Assembly (NCBI GenBank): GCA_038891515.1
Contig: JAWAEB010000060.1
Coordinates: 1-9,544, forward strand
Length of the DNA stretch: 9,544 nt
Direction of reading: 5' to 3'
DNA from: HRBIN01 sp038891515
GTDB lineage: Archaea; Thermoproteota; Nitrososphaeria_A; Caldarchaeales; Caldarchaeaceae
The translations under genes and the position numbers were made by a program. The notes beneath the pieces were generated by a model that searched no databases, was not told the origin of the DNA, and saw nothing but the letters and a program-made list of their open reading frames with translations. Of the stretch, positions 1 through 5,718 are shown one piece after another. Numbering within the stretch: position 1 is the stretch's first letter; the number at the start of each line of letters is the position of its first letter.

Positions 1-531
1 CCTCTCATCATGTATAGTATCACCAGAGAATACTATGGACACATCCTCGCACTCAATCCTATACGCCACACCGTTGAAGTGCTCCACCTCGGCAGCCTTC
101 ACCGTGGCCCTGCCCATCTGTAACGTATCTCCACAACTCATTTCAGTCACCCTAACATAGTCCAAGCACTTCATCATCTTGGAAAGGTAGCTGAACTCAT
201 CCACATCCACCACCAGCCTCCTGTACAGCCTCTCAAACCCCCTCGGTCCCACGGCATTGAGTGGCTTGGCATCTACAGCGGGCAGGCCGTCCTCACCGAA
301 TGCCCTCGCCATCACTATGGGCAGAAAGTCGGCGAAATGGTCCAGGTGGAAGTGAGTGACTAGAATATAATCAAGCCGCTGTGGTGTTACGCCTGTCCTC
401 CTCAGCTTCTCCATCGCGCCCGGTCCTGGGTCGATCAGCACGCGGACACCCGCGACCTGTAGGTATAACCCGCTGGCGAACCTTCTGGGTGTGGGTATTA
501 TGCTGCCGGCCCCGAGTATCTTCAGCCTCAA
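1..531 (-). CDS. MBL-fold metallohydrolase, RNase Z-like (partial, C-terminus outside window)
   Basis: Metallo-beta-lactamase-fold hydrolase related to RNase Z and other class III enzymes. The frame is open to base 1, giving 177 residues without the C-terminus. The glycine-rich first strand (KILGAGS, 4-10) leads to IDPGPG (33-38) and then the metal-binding signature THFHLDHF, with H60, H62, D64 and H65. H151 (VEHFNG) and D171 (FSGDT) fit the third histidine and bridging aspartate of a two-zinc centre. The start is a TTG at 531-529 whose TTGA overlaps the moaB stop; AGGGGT seven bases upstream supports it. The gene is therefore translationally coupled to moaB and last in the rpS4-rpS11-moaC-moaB run as far as visible. 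The substrate is uncertain: tRNA 3' processing is possible, but the family also contains phosphodiesterases and small-molecule hydrolases, and the RNase Z-specific regions cannot be judged from a partial protein. Confidence 0.8.
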   Translation of the reverse strand, partial: MRLKILGAGSIIPTPRRFASGLYLQVAGVRVLIDPGPGAMEKLRRTGVTPQRLDYILVTHFHLDHFADFLPIVMARAFGEDGLPAVDAKPLNAVGPRGFERLYRRLVVDVDEFSYLSKMMKCLDYVRVTEMSCGDTLQMGRATVKAAEVEHFNGVAYRIECEDVSIVFSGDTIHDER

Positions 532-1013
532 TGTAGACCCCTAGCGATGAATATGGCGTGTGGTAGCTCCTTCCCGAAAAGTTCTAGGGCTGTCCGAACT
601 GCATTGGGTGAGCCGGGTAGAGCCATCACCAGCTTGCCACTATGGATGCCTGCTGTCGCCCTTGAGAGAGCTGCAGCTGCCCCTACCCTTCTATAGCTCT
701 CGACGCGGAATATCTCACCGAACCCCTCTATCTCCTTGTCTAGAAGGGGTGCTAATGCTTCAATCGTCACGTCACGTGGTGACAGTCCTGTGCCACCGGT
801 TATGATTATGGCATCATAGTTTTCTCCCGCAGCCCTGACCACTGTGCGCCTTATCATGGTTATGTCGTCATTTACAACTCCGAGATAATCCACCTGGTAG
901 CCCATCTCCCGCAGCATACTTACGGCCAGATCGCCCGACTCATCCACATACTCCTCACCCCTCATCTTCTTTTCATAGCGGGAGGTGCTGACGGTTAGAA
1001 CCGCTACCCTCAA
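528..1013 (-). CDS. moaB: Molybdenum cofactor biosynthesis protein MoaB
   Basis: MoaB/MogA-family protein of 161 residues from the TTG at 1013. In archaea MoaB activates molybdopterin by adenylation before metal insertion. The family signature GGTGLSPRD lies at 73-81 with preceding strand DAIIITGG, and the second conserved loop LPGSPNAVR is at 132-140; both belong to the molybdopterin-binding fold. The N-terminal strand RVAVLTVSTSRY is typical. The TTG is the only ATG, GTG or TTG start available in this frame after the upstream stop at 1062-1064, but the codons just before it (1044-1013) would encode HDLHRSRSPKDL, which resembles the usual N-terminal lead-in of archaeal MoaB (H-R-x-x-A-P-K-S-L-R). 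The real start may therefore lie further upstream; see findings. The gene lies directly after moaC and its stop overlaps the next start. The product assignment is secure; the N-terminus is not. Confidence 0.92.
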   Translation of the reverse strand: MRVAVLTVSTSRYEKKMRGEEYVDESGDLAVSMLREMGYQVDYLGVVNDDITMIRRTVVRAAGENYDAIIITGGTGLSPRDVTIEALAPLLDKEIEGFGEIFRVESYRRVGAAAALSRATAGIHSGKLVMALPGSPNAVRTALELFGKELPHAIFIARGLH

Positions 1014-1041
1014 GTCCTTAGGGCTTCTGGAGCGGTGGAGG

Positions 1042-1491
1042 TCATGGGGTAGCGTCTTCCTTCACCTTGGAAAGAACCCTCACACCATATATCTCCGTGC
1101 TTGGGTATTGACCCAGCTTATCCTTCTCATACTGCTTCACAGCATCCCAAATGTTGAGTAGGGCTACAGAGACTGCCGTGAGCGCCTCCATCTCAACGCC
1201 TGTCTTCTCTGTGGCGACCACATGGGCCCTCACCTCCACATAATCCCCACCTATGGACTCTGTGACCTCCACACTCTCCAGTCTCAGCGTATGGCAGAGG
1301 GGAAGGATTTGCGGTGTTAGCTTGGCAGCTATCACCCCCCCCACCCTTGCAAGCTGTAGAGCGTCACCCTTCTCCAGAAGTCCCGTCCTAATCCTGTTGA
1401 TGGTCTCGGTTCTGAGCCTAATTCTACCAACTGCCGTAGCCTCCCTCCTTACATACTGCTTCCCAGATATGTCCACCTGCCTTATTGACAT
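1042..1491 (-). CDS. moaC: Cyclic pyranopterin monophosphate synthase MoaC
   Basis: MoaC, 149 residues, close to the usual family length. With the radical SAM enzyme MoaA (not in this window) it converts GTP to cyclic pyranopterin monophosphate, the first committed step of molybdenum cofactor synthesis; MoaC acts on the 3',8-cyclo-GTP intermediate. The sequence has VDISGK (6-11), the KGDALQLAR segment with K41, LPLCHTL with H67, the signature KTGVEMEALTAVSVALL (96-112), and WDAVK with D116 and K119, which match the catalytic Asp and Lys of the E. coli enzyme (D128, K131). The ATG at 1491 gives a normal N-terminus. The gene follows rpS11 after 44 bases and precedes moaB. It has no clear SD motif, and a weak TATA-like element in the gap could give it its own promoter. 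Confidence 0.96.
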   Translation of the reverse strand: MSIRQVDISGKQYVRREATAVGRIRLRTETINRIRTGLLEKGDALQLARVGGVIAAKLTPQILPLCHTLRLESVEVTESIGGDYVEVRAHVVATEKTGVEMEALTAVSVALLNIWDAVKQYEKDKLGQYPSTEIYGVRVLSKVKEDATP

Positions 1492-1520
1492 TCCCGGAGA
1501 GGGACCCTAGTAATGCATGG

Positions 1521-1529
1521 ATAAAGCTG
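1521..1529 (-). promoter_or_regulatory. Weak TATA-like element before moaC
   Basis: GCTTTATCC on the minus strand lies in the 44-base gap between rpS11 and moaC. A start site about 26 bases downstream would fall near 1,498, seven bases before the moaC ATG, which fits a nearly leaderless mRNA and the lack of a clear SD motif there. The match to the archaeal TATA consensus is poor, so read-through from the ribosomal promoter is an equally good explanation. Confidence 0.25.
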
Positions 1530-1535
1530 TATCGC

Positions 1536-1943
1536 TTAAACCCGTCTGCCCCTTCTACCACCCTTCTTCCTCACGCTGTCATGGGGTAGGGGTGTCACAT
1601 CCTCGATTCGCCCTATAGTTACGCCCGACCTTGCCACAGTCCTGATGGCGGCCTGAGTCGCCGGGCCTGGTGTCCTGGTCTTTACCCCGCCCGGAGCACG
1701 TACGAGAATGTGAACGGCGTTTATCCCCTGCGACTTGGCTATCTCCATGACATGGGCCGCCGCCCTCATTCCTGCGTAGGGTGTGGGTTCAAGCCTACCC
1801 GCGTCGACGAACATTCCGCCGCTCGCCCTAGCTATGGTTTCGGCGCCTGTAAGGTCTGTGACGTGGACAATTATGTTATTGTAGGATGAGTAGATGTGGA
1901 CAACGCCCCACTTGAGCTGCTTGGGCTGCGTCTCCTCAGTCAT
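1536..1943 (-). CDS. rps11: Small ribosomal subunit protein uS11 (S11P)
   Basis: Archaeal uS11, 135 residues, full length. It sits on the platform of the small ribosomal subunit and contacts 16S rRNA near the mRNA exit site. Landmarks are WGVVHIYSSYNNIIVHVTDLTGAE (12-35), the SGGMFVDAGR segment, SPYAAM-like TPYAGMRAA, and the invariant basic C-terminal end IEDVTPLPHDSVRKKGGRRGRR. The start is the ATG at 1943, supported by an excellent SD motif (GAGGTGAT) that overlaps the rpS4 stop codon. It lies nine bases after rpS4, as in the usual archaeal S13-S4-S11 cluster, but the RNA polymerase subunit D gene that commonly follows is absent; moaC comes next. Confidence 0.98.
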   Translation of the reverse strand: MTEETQPKQLKWGVVHIYSSYNNIIVHVTDLTGAETIARASGGMFVDAGRLEPTPYAGMRAAAHVMEIAKSQGINAVHILVRAPGGVKTRTPGPATQAAIRTVARSGVTIGRIEDVTPLPHDSVRKKGGRRGRRV

Positions 1944-1951
1944 GTCTCAGC

Positions 1952-1959
1952 ATCACCTC
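1952..1959 (-). promoter_or_regulatory. Strong Shine-Dalgarno motif for rpS11
   Basis: GAGGTGAT on the minus strand lies eight bases before the rpS11 ATG. It is an eight-base match to the archaeal 16S rRNA 3' end and contains the TGA stop of rpS4, so S4 termination and S11 initiation are physically coupled. It is the clearest SD in the window. Confidence 0.85.
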
Positions 1960-2441
1960 GAGAGCTTTTCCTCGGCTGCAAGCCTGATCATCTCCTCCTC
2001 CCCCCTCAGAACGTGGTAGCTGGGCGCCCTCACACGACGGTCTCCTATGTAGACTTTACCATGGGTTATTAGCTGCCTCGCTTGATATGGTGTCCGAGCC
2101 AGCCCCAACTTGTAGACAACGGTCTGCAACCTTCTCTCCAGAAAGTCACTCACCGAGAGGCGTAGGACATCGTCGAGTGTGGAGCCTTCGGGTAGAAGTC
2201 CGAGCCTGTAAAGCTTACCTAACAGCTGGTTCTCAGCCATAGCCCTCCTCTCGCCCACCGCAGTGAACAATCCCCTGGCTAAGGACCTATATTTTCTAAG
2301 CTTGCTGTTGGCTATGGATATCTCACGTTTGTTCCTGAGGCCGAATTCTCCCAGGAGCCTCAGCTCCATGGCTAGGTTCTCCTGCCTCCATGGATGACTA
2401 GGCGTCTCATATTTCTTCCTCTGTCTTTTGGGGTCGCCCAT
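1953..2441 (-). CDS. rps4: Small ribosomal subunit protein uS4 (S4P)
   Basis: Archaeal-type uS4, 162 residues. It binds 16S rRNA early in small-subunit assembly and helps form the mRNA entry channel. The N-terminus MGDPKRQRKKYETPSHPW is the archaeal form. The helical body follows, with KLYRLGLLPEG at about 76-86, and then the S4 RNA-binding domain at roughly 102-160 (RRLQTVVYKLGLARTPYQ, ARQLITHGKVYIGDRRV). The ATG at 2441 is set by the conserved start and lies about three to five bases from the start site predicted from a TATA box at 2467-2475, so the mRNA is probably nearly leaderless. The gene usually follows rpS13, which is not here; the gene upstream is the AbrB-type protein. Confidence 0.98.
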   Translation of the reverse strand: MGDPKRQRKKYETPSHPWRQENLAMELRLLGEFGLRNKREISIANSKLRKYRSLARGLFTAVGERRAMAENQLLGKLYRLGLLPEGSTLDDVLRLSVSDFLERRLQTVVYKLGLARTPYQARQLITHGKVYIGDRRVRAPSYHVLRGEEEMIRLAAEEKLSR

Positions 2442-2466
2442 GCTGCTCTAGAGCCTCACGCGCCTT

Positions 2467-2475
2467 GATATAAAC
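2467..2475 (-). promoter_or_regulatory. TATA box of the rpS4-rpS11(-moa) operon
   Basis: GTTTATATC on the minus strand closely matches the archaeal TATA consensus TTTATATA. Initiation about 26 bases downstream of its centre falls near 2,445, three to five bases before the rpS4 ATG. It sits in the 44-base gap after the AbrB-type gene and suggests that the ribosomal genes are transcribed independently of the block upstream. Confidence 0.7.
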
Positions 2476-2485
2476 CGGTCTCTGG

Positions 2486-2656
2486 CTATTTCGGCTCCTG
2501 CTGGGACATCTTCCTCCGAACGAGTCGGACCCTGCAGAAAACTGCGTCTCCATCCCTTATCTCAAATATTTTCCTTATTTCTTCTGGTATAGTTATTCTG
2601 CCACCTGCTGTCACCTCGGCGAAGAATGGAATATCCTCCTCTGATATCTCCACCAT
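2486..2656 (-). CDS. AbrB/SpoVT-type swapped-hairpin DNA-binding protein, 56 aa
   Basis: Small gene of 56 residues from the ATG at 2656 to the TAG at 2486-2488. Residues 11-40 show the AbrB/SpoVT/MazE-like swapped-hairpin pattern: FFAEVTAGGRITIP (11-24), then EEIRKIFEIRDGD (25-37), matching the usual G-R-(I/V)-T-(I/L)-P-x-x-(I/L)-R-x-x-(L/F)-x-(I/L)-x-x-G-D. A basic tail follows (RVRLVRRKMSQQEPK). Such proteins are dimers that bind DNA as transcription regulators or as antitoxins. No toxin-like gene adjoins it, so a regulator is more likely. It lies between the decarboxylase homologue and rpS4, 35 bases after the former, with a TATA-like element over the end of that gene. No good SD is visible. 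Fold assignment is fairly firm; targets are unknown. Confidence 0.82.
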   Translation of the reverse strand: MVEISEEDIPFFAEVTAGGRITIPEEIRKIFEIRDGDAVFCRVRLVRRKMSQQEPK

Positions 2657-2682
2657 TTCCTGCTTATGGTGTTGAAGGGCTT

Positions 2683-2691
2683 GCTTAAAAA
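2683..2691 (-). promoter_or_regulatory. TATA-like element before the AbrB-type gene
   Basis: TTTTTAAGC on the minus strand abuts the stop codon of the decarboxylase homologue. A start site about 26 bases downstream falls near 2,661, about five bases before the AbrB-type ATG, which would make a nearly leaderless mRNA and explain the missing SD. Only the sequence match and spacing support it. Confidence 0.45.
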
Positions 2692-3657
2692 CTAGAAGAT
2701 TCTGGCTGGTCCGCCAACACCTGAGACAAAGGTCTTAAACCCCTTCTCCTCCAGCTGTGATGATATGTAGGGTGTGTTCTCCATGTAGGCATTTATAAAC
2801 ACTGTGGGGCCTGTCTGCATAGAATAGTAGCACTCCACCCCCTCGCGTCTCAACTCCTCAACTGCCCGCAGCACCTTGAGACTCTCAGGTGAGAGAAGGA
2901 TTATTCCGGACGGGCCTGTCATTGTTACAGCATGTAACTCCAGCGAATCCTGTTCCACAAGTCTTCCCATTCTCTCCAAGTCCCCCTCGAGTATAGCTTC
3001 TTGCACCTCATCACATCTTCGCTGGGCTGTTATGCATCTTTCCCTGAAGAAGGGCGAGAGTTCCGCCTCCCTGTGGGCGTCCTCGGTTGAAAGGCGTAGT
3101 GGTAGGGGCACGATCACCATCCCCAAGGATAGTCTGCCTCCATCTGAGAATGATGTTGCGTATGAATCCTCGTCCGACGTACCGGCGTACCAGCGGGCGA
3201 AATAACCAACAACACTTCTGCAGGCTGACCCGGCGAGCAGCCTAGCTGTTCTTGAGAGGAGTTTCACATCCCATCCGAGAGTCTTGTCTAGTCCTGAGGC
3301 CTTGAACGCGGCCGTGGCTAGAGCTGCTCCAGCCGATGAGGAGAAGCCCAGTCCTTTCGCACCCCCCGCCGGTGTGGAGTTTACGGAGACTATTCTAGCC
3401 CTGTCCTCAATGCCAGCCAGATTCCTCACCCTATCCACTACCTTTTTGATTCTCTCCATCTCCCTCAAGGTTGCTGGGGCGCCGTTCACGATAGCTGTGT
3501 CCTGTGGGAAGTCGCCGAACTCGACTTCGGTTACTGTGTGGAAGGCCTGAACGTTCACTGATATGCTATCATGGTAGGGGATGCGAAGCTCCCAGTCGCG
3601 AAGGCCATGATACTTCACCAGCGCTTGCATGGGATGGGCCAGCGCCCTAGCCCTCAT
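2692..3657 (-). CDS. Mevalonate-pathway decarboxylase homologue (phosphomevalonate decarboxylase type, GHMP fold)
   Basis: GHMP-superfamily protein of 321 residues. Its N-terminus RARALAHPMQALVKYHGL with RDWELRIPYHDSIS resembles, from memory, the Haloferax phosphomevalonate decarboxylase, which makes isopentenyl phosphate in an alternative mevalonate pathway that then needs isopentenyl phosphate kinase. Other landmarks are the glycine/serine-rich phosphate loop GAKGLGFSSSAGAALA (99-114), GSACRS with R147 matching the conserved decarboxylase Arg, and TMTGPSG. K15 of KYHG is kept. At the segment where decarboxylases carry the catalytic Asp (D-A-G-P or D-T-G), this protein has M-Q-T-G-P with Q281, so activity may differ; see findings. 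The start is fixed by N-terminal similarity. GGAGGT directly touches the ATG with no spacer. The gene begins six bases after the SHMT-family gene. A classic diphosphomevalonate decarboxylase or a kinase-only relative are the alternatives. Confidence 0.8.
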   Translation of the reverse strand: MRARALAHPMQALVKYHGLRDWELRIPYHDSISVNVQAFHTVTEVEFGDFPQDTAIVNGAPATLREMERIKKVVDRVRNLAGIEDRARIVSVNSTPAGGAKGLGFSSSAGAALATAAFKASGLDKTLGWDVKLLSRTARLLAGSACRSVVGYFARWYAGTSDEDSYATSFSDGGRLSLGMVIVPLPLRLSTEDAHREAELSPFFRERCITAQRRCDEVQEAILEGDLERMGRLVEQDSLELHAVTMTGPSGIILLSPESLKVLRAVEELRREGVECYYSMQTGPTVFINAYMENTPYISSQLEEKGFKTFVSGVGGPARIF

Positions 3658-3663
3658 ACCTCC

Positions 3664-4833
3664 TCAGGCCTCCAAAGCGTATCTTAGACGCCTAAACTTA
3701 GCCACAAGTCTGGCCACTTCGGATGTGACATCCTCACCGGACATCCCCCTAGCAATAAACCTCGCTATGACACGCATCTCGGCGGCTGACATGCCTCGTC
3801 TAGACACTTCACCCGTACCCAGCCTCACCGCCATGTCCACTATAATCCTGCTTCTCTCCAGCTTGTCCCGGGCTGCAGCGCCTTCCATGGGCCCCATGGG
3901 TATGTATACTTGGTGCGACTCTGTGTATCCCCTATCCGACTTGAAGACTCCCAACCCCTCGGCATCGAGGCTTACGGCTAGCGCCTTCGCATTTGACACT
4001 ACCCTCTTGGCATAATCTCTAGCATACCTACGCATCTCCTCAAGGGCGACAGCAAGCGCTGCAACCCTATTGAGATGTATGTTATCCACAAACTTGTGGA
4101 AAATATTTCTCTCCAACTCCCTAGCTATGCCGCCGTCATTTGTAGCTATGAGCCCACCTTGGGGTCCGAAGAAAGATTTGTGAGTAGAGCCTAGAAGAAT
4201 GTCCGCGCCCTCATCAAGCGGGTCTTGAAACTGCCCTCCAGCTATGAGCCCCATCACATGTGACCCGTCATAGATGATTCTGCCGCCATATCTGTGGGTT
4301 GCCTCCGCCAGCTCCCTGATTGGATGGGGATATAGGATTAGGCTAGCACCTAGCACCACCGCAGCCGGTCTCTTCTCCGATATCAACTTGACCGCTGAGC
4401 CCACATCAATGCTGTGGCAGTGGTAGGGTAGGTCGAATACTCTGAGGCCTAGGGCCTCGGGAAGCTTGTCCGAAGCCATCCCTGGGTATCCAGCCTCGGA
4501 GGTGGGTATGCACGCAACTTCATCCCCTTTCGGAACAACTGTGGCTAGAGCTATCATCAAGGCTAGGTGGCCTGAAAGGGGCGCCACCGTGCAATACTCA
4601 GCTTTGAATACCTCCCGCGCCAGGGCCTCGCACTCATCCCATATCATGTTGGCGTATCTGGTGCCGCCATAGAACTCAGGCCTAAATGCATATCGGGAGG
4701 CGAGGTCGGTGGCTAGGGCTTTGAGGACAGCCCGGCTGATGATGTTCTCGCTGGCTATAAGGTTGAGACACCCACCCCTATACCGGTTATGTTGCGTCAC
4801 CAGTCTTAACACGTCCATTCCAGCCACATCCAT
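3664..4833 (-). CDS. glyA: Serine hydroxymethyltransferase family PLP enzyme
   Basis: Fold-type I PLP enzyme, 389 residues from the ATG at 4833, of the serine hydroxymethyltransferase (SHMT) family, which interconverts serine and glycine using a folate or methanopterin one-carbon carrier. Visible family landmarks are LIASEN (26-31), FYGGTRYANMIWDECEALA (54-72), PLSGH (85-89), YDGSHVMGLIAGG with D189 and H192 near the cofactor, GSTHKSFFGPQGG with the Schiff-base lysine K219, and RLGTGEVSRRGM with R337 for the substrate carboxylate. STHK-x-F-x-GPQGG is the archaeal form rather than bacterial THKTLRGPRGG. The ATG overlaps the Lrp stop as TGATG; a GTG one codon earlier is a possible start. The protein is shorter than bacterial SHMT (about 415-420). 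A relative acting on another beta-hydroxy amino acid cannot be excluded. The Lrp neighbour suggests amino-acid-responsive control. Confidence 0.87.
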   Translation of the reverse strand: MDVAGMDVLRLVTQHNRYRGGCLNLIASENIISRAVLKALATDLASRYAFRPEFYGGTRYANMIWDECEALAREVFKAEYCTVAPLSGHLALMIALATVVPKGDEVACIPTSEAGYPGMASDKLPEALGLRVFDLPYHCHSIDVGSAVKLISEKRPAAVVLGASLILYPHPIRELAEATHRYGGRIIYDGSHVMGLIAGGQFQDPLDEGADILLGSTHKSFFGPQGGLIATNDGGIARELERNIFHKFVDNIHLNRVAALAVALEEMRRYARDYAKRVVSNAKALAVSLDAEGLGVFKSDRGYTESHQVYIPMGPMEGAAARDKLERSRIIVDMAVRLGTGEVSRRGMSAAEMRVIARFIARGMSGEDVTSEVARLVAKFRRLRYALEA

Positions 4834-5306
4834 CACTGCAAGGAATACCTAAGCTCAGCCTTTACAACCCGAAGCGTAATAAGTGTGTTCACATCTGCTA
4901 CACCATCAATCTTCTTGATATCTGTGACGAGCTTTTGGAGATGCTGAAGATCCCTGCACATGATGACCGCTATGGCGTCGTAATCACCTGAGAGCTGGTA
5001 TATGTTGTAGACATCCCTCATATCAGCCAGCGTCTTGAGGGCGCTCTCGAGATGCTGTGGGTCAATCCTAAGCATGACTGCAGCGGAGTTGTTCAGACCA
5101 ACAGCCCTGGGATCCACGAGCGCAGCCACACGTCTTATTACACCGCTTTTCATCAGCCGCTCAACTCTGAAGCGGATCGTGTTCTCGCTCACCTTCAGTT
5201 TCCTACCGATCTCGGCATATGTTGCCCTACCATCTTCATACAGGATTTGTATGATGCGGCGGTCCAGGTCATCCAGCTCCATGGGTTTCCCCACCAGCCG
5301 TCCCAT
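4833..5306 (-). CDS. Lrp/AsnC family transcription regulator
   Basis: Lrp/AsnC regulator, 157 residues. The N-terminal helix-turn-helix runs about 10-58 (LDDLDRRIIQILYEDGRATY, then AEIGRKLKVSENTIRFRVERL), followed by GVIRRVAALVDPRAVGL as linker, and a C-terminal RAM ligand-binding domain at about 74-150 with SGDYD at 106-110, where small molecules, usually amino acids, bind between subunits. Two starts are possible: the ATG at 5306, with GAGGTG two bases upstream, overlaps hjc by 38 bases; the ATG at 5282 gives MELDDLDRR, a very typical family N-terminus, and overlaps hjc by 14 bases. The stop overlaps the start of the SHMT-family gene, so the two are translated together. Control of the adjacent serine/glycine enzyme or autoregulation is a reasonable inference; no operator palindrome was recognised. 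Confidence 0.94.
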   Translation of the reverse strand: MGRLVGKPMELDDLDRRIIQILYEDGRATYAEIGRKLKVSENTIRFRVERLMKSGVIRRVAALVDPRAVGLNNSAAVMLRIDPQHLESALKTLADMRDVYNIYQLSGDYDAIAVIMCRDLQHLQKLVTDIKKIDGVADVNTLITLRVVKAELRYSLQ

Positions 5307-5718
5307 CCCACCTCAGTACAAGTCTCCTATCTTCGCTGTCGAGAGGGAGGATTACATAACGCCAACCTCTACCGAGGAATCTTATCGCCACCACTGGTTT
5401 TGGGTTGAATTCCCTGTTGCAGTGGGGACATGTAATCTTAAACCTCTTGGAGAATTCCTTGAGCCTCCTCACCTGCTCCACCTCCAGCATGGCATAGTTT
5501 CTGTTGCTGGACTTTACCTCTATCGCTAGTAGCTCGCCATGGTCCACAGCTATTATATCTGGCTTGGCCATCTTACCCGCTCCGCTTCCGGGAGTTCGGA
5601 TGGCGTAGCATCCCTCACGCCCTGTATCCACAAACTTCCTCAGAAGTCCGTACTCACCCTCATAACCTATCCTGGCCTTGTATCCCGGTGAGGTGCTATC
5701 CCTTGGTTTTCTCGGCAA
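5269..5718 (-). CDS. hjc: Holliday junction resolvase Hjc, with CxxC insertion
   Basis: Archaeal Holliday junction resolvase, 149 residues from a TTG at 5718. Hjc dimers cut four-way DNA junctions during recombination and fork repair. The nuclease core shows GYEGEYGLLRKF with catalytic E20, IRTPGSG (40-46), PDIIAV with D54, and AIEVKSS with E67 and K69; these match the E-D-ExK metal site of archaeal Hjc. The aromatic strand FLGRGWRYVIL is also conserved. Between EFSKRF and PVVAIRF, where Pyrococcus Hjc has a short turn (GGI, from memory), there is an extra ITCPHCNREFNP segment (95-106) carrying a CxxC pair. The TTG start is chosen because GGAGGT lies seven bases before it; GTG codons at 5733 and 5727 are upstream but one overlaps that SD and neither has its own. 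It overlaps the winged-helix-like gene by 23 bases. Confidence 0.9.
   Translation of the reverse strand: MPRKPRDSTSPGYKARIGYEGEYGLLRKFVDTGREGCYAIRTPGSGAGKMAKPDIIAVDHGELLAIEVKSSNRNYAMLEVEQVRRLKEFSKRFKITCPHCNREFNPKPVVAIRFLGRGWRYVILPLDSEDRRLVLRWDGTAGGETHGAG

Noticed and set aside
2446..2453. Palindrome CTCTAGAG just before rpS4
   Set aside because: Eight bases of perfect symmetry occur often by chance and there is no second copy or extended dyad nearby to suggest an operator.
2486..2656. AbrB-type gene as the antitoxin of a toxin-antitoxin pair
   Set aside because: Neither neighbour resembles a PIN, MazF or other toxin; they are a metabolic enzyme and ribosomal protein uS4.
3629..4015. Plus-strand open frame of 128 codons opposite the SHMT-family and decarboxylase genes
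   Set aside because: Antisense to strongly conserved coding sequence (RLGTGEVSRRGM region) and shows no protein features.
5035..5529. Long plus-strand open frame (164 codons) opposite the Lrp gene and hjc
   Set aside because: Its translation has no recognisable family features, has skewed composition, and lies wholly antisense to two well-supported genes.
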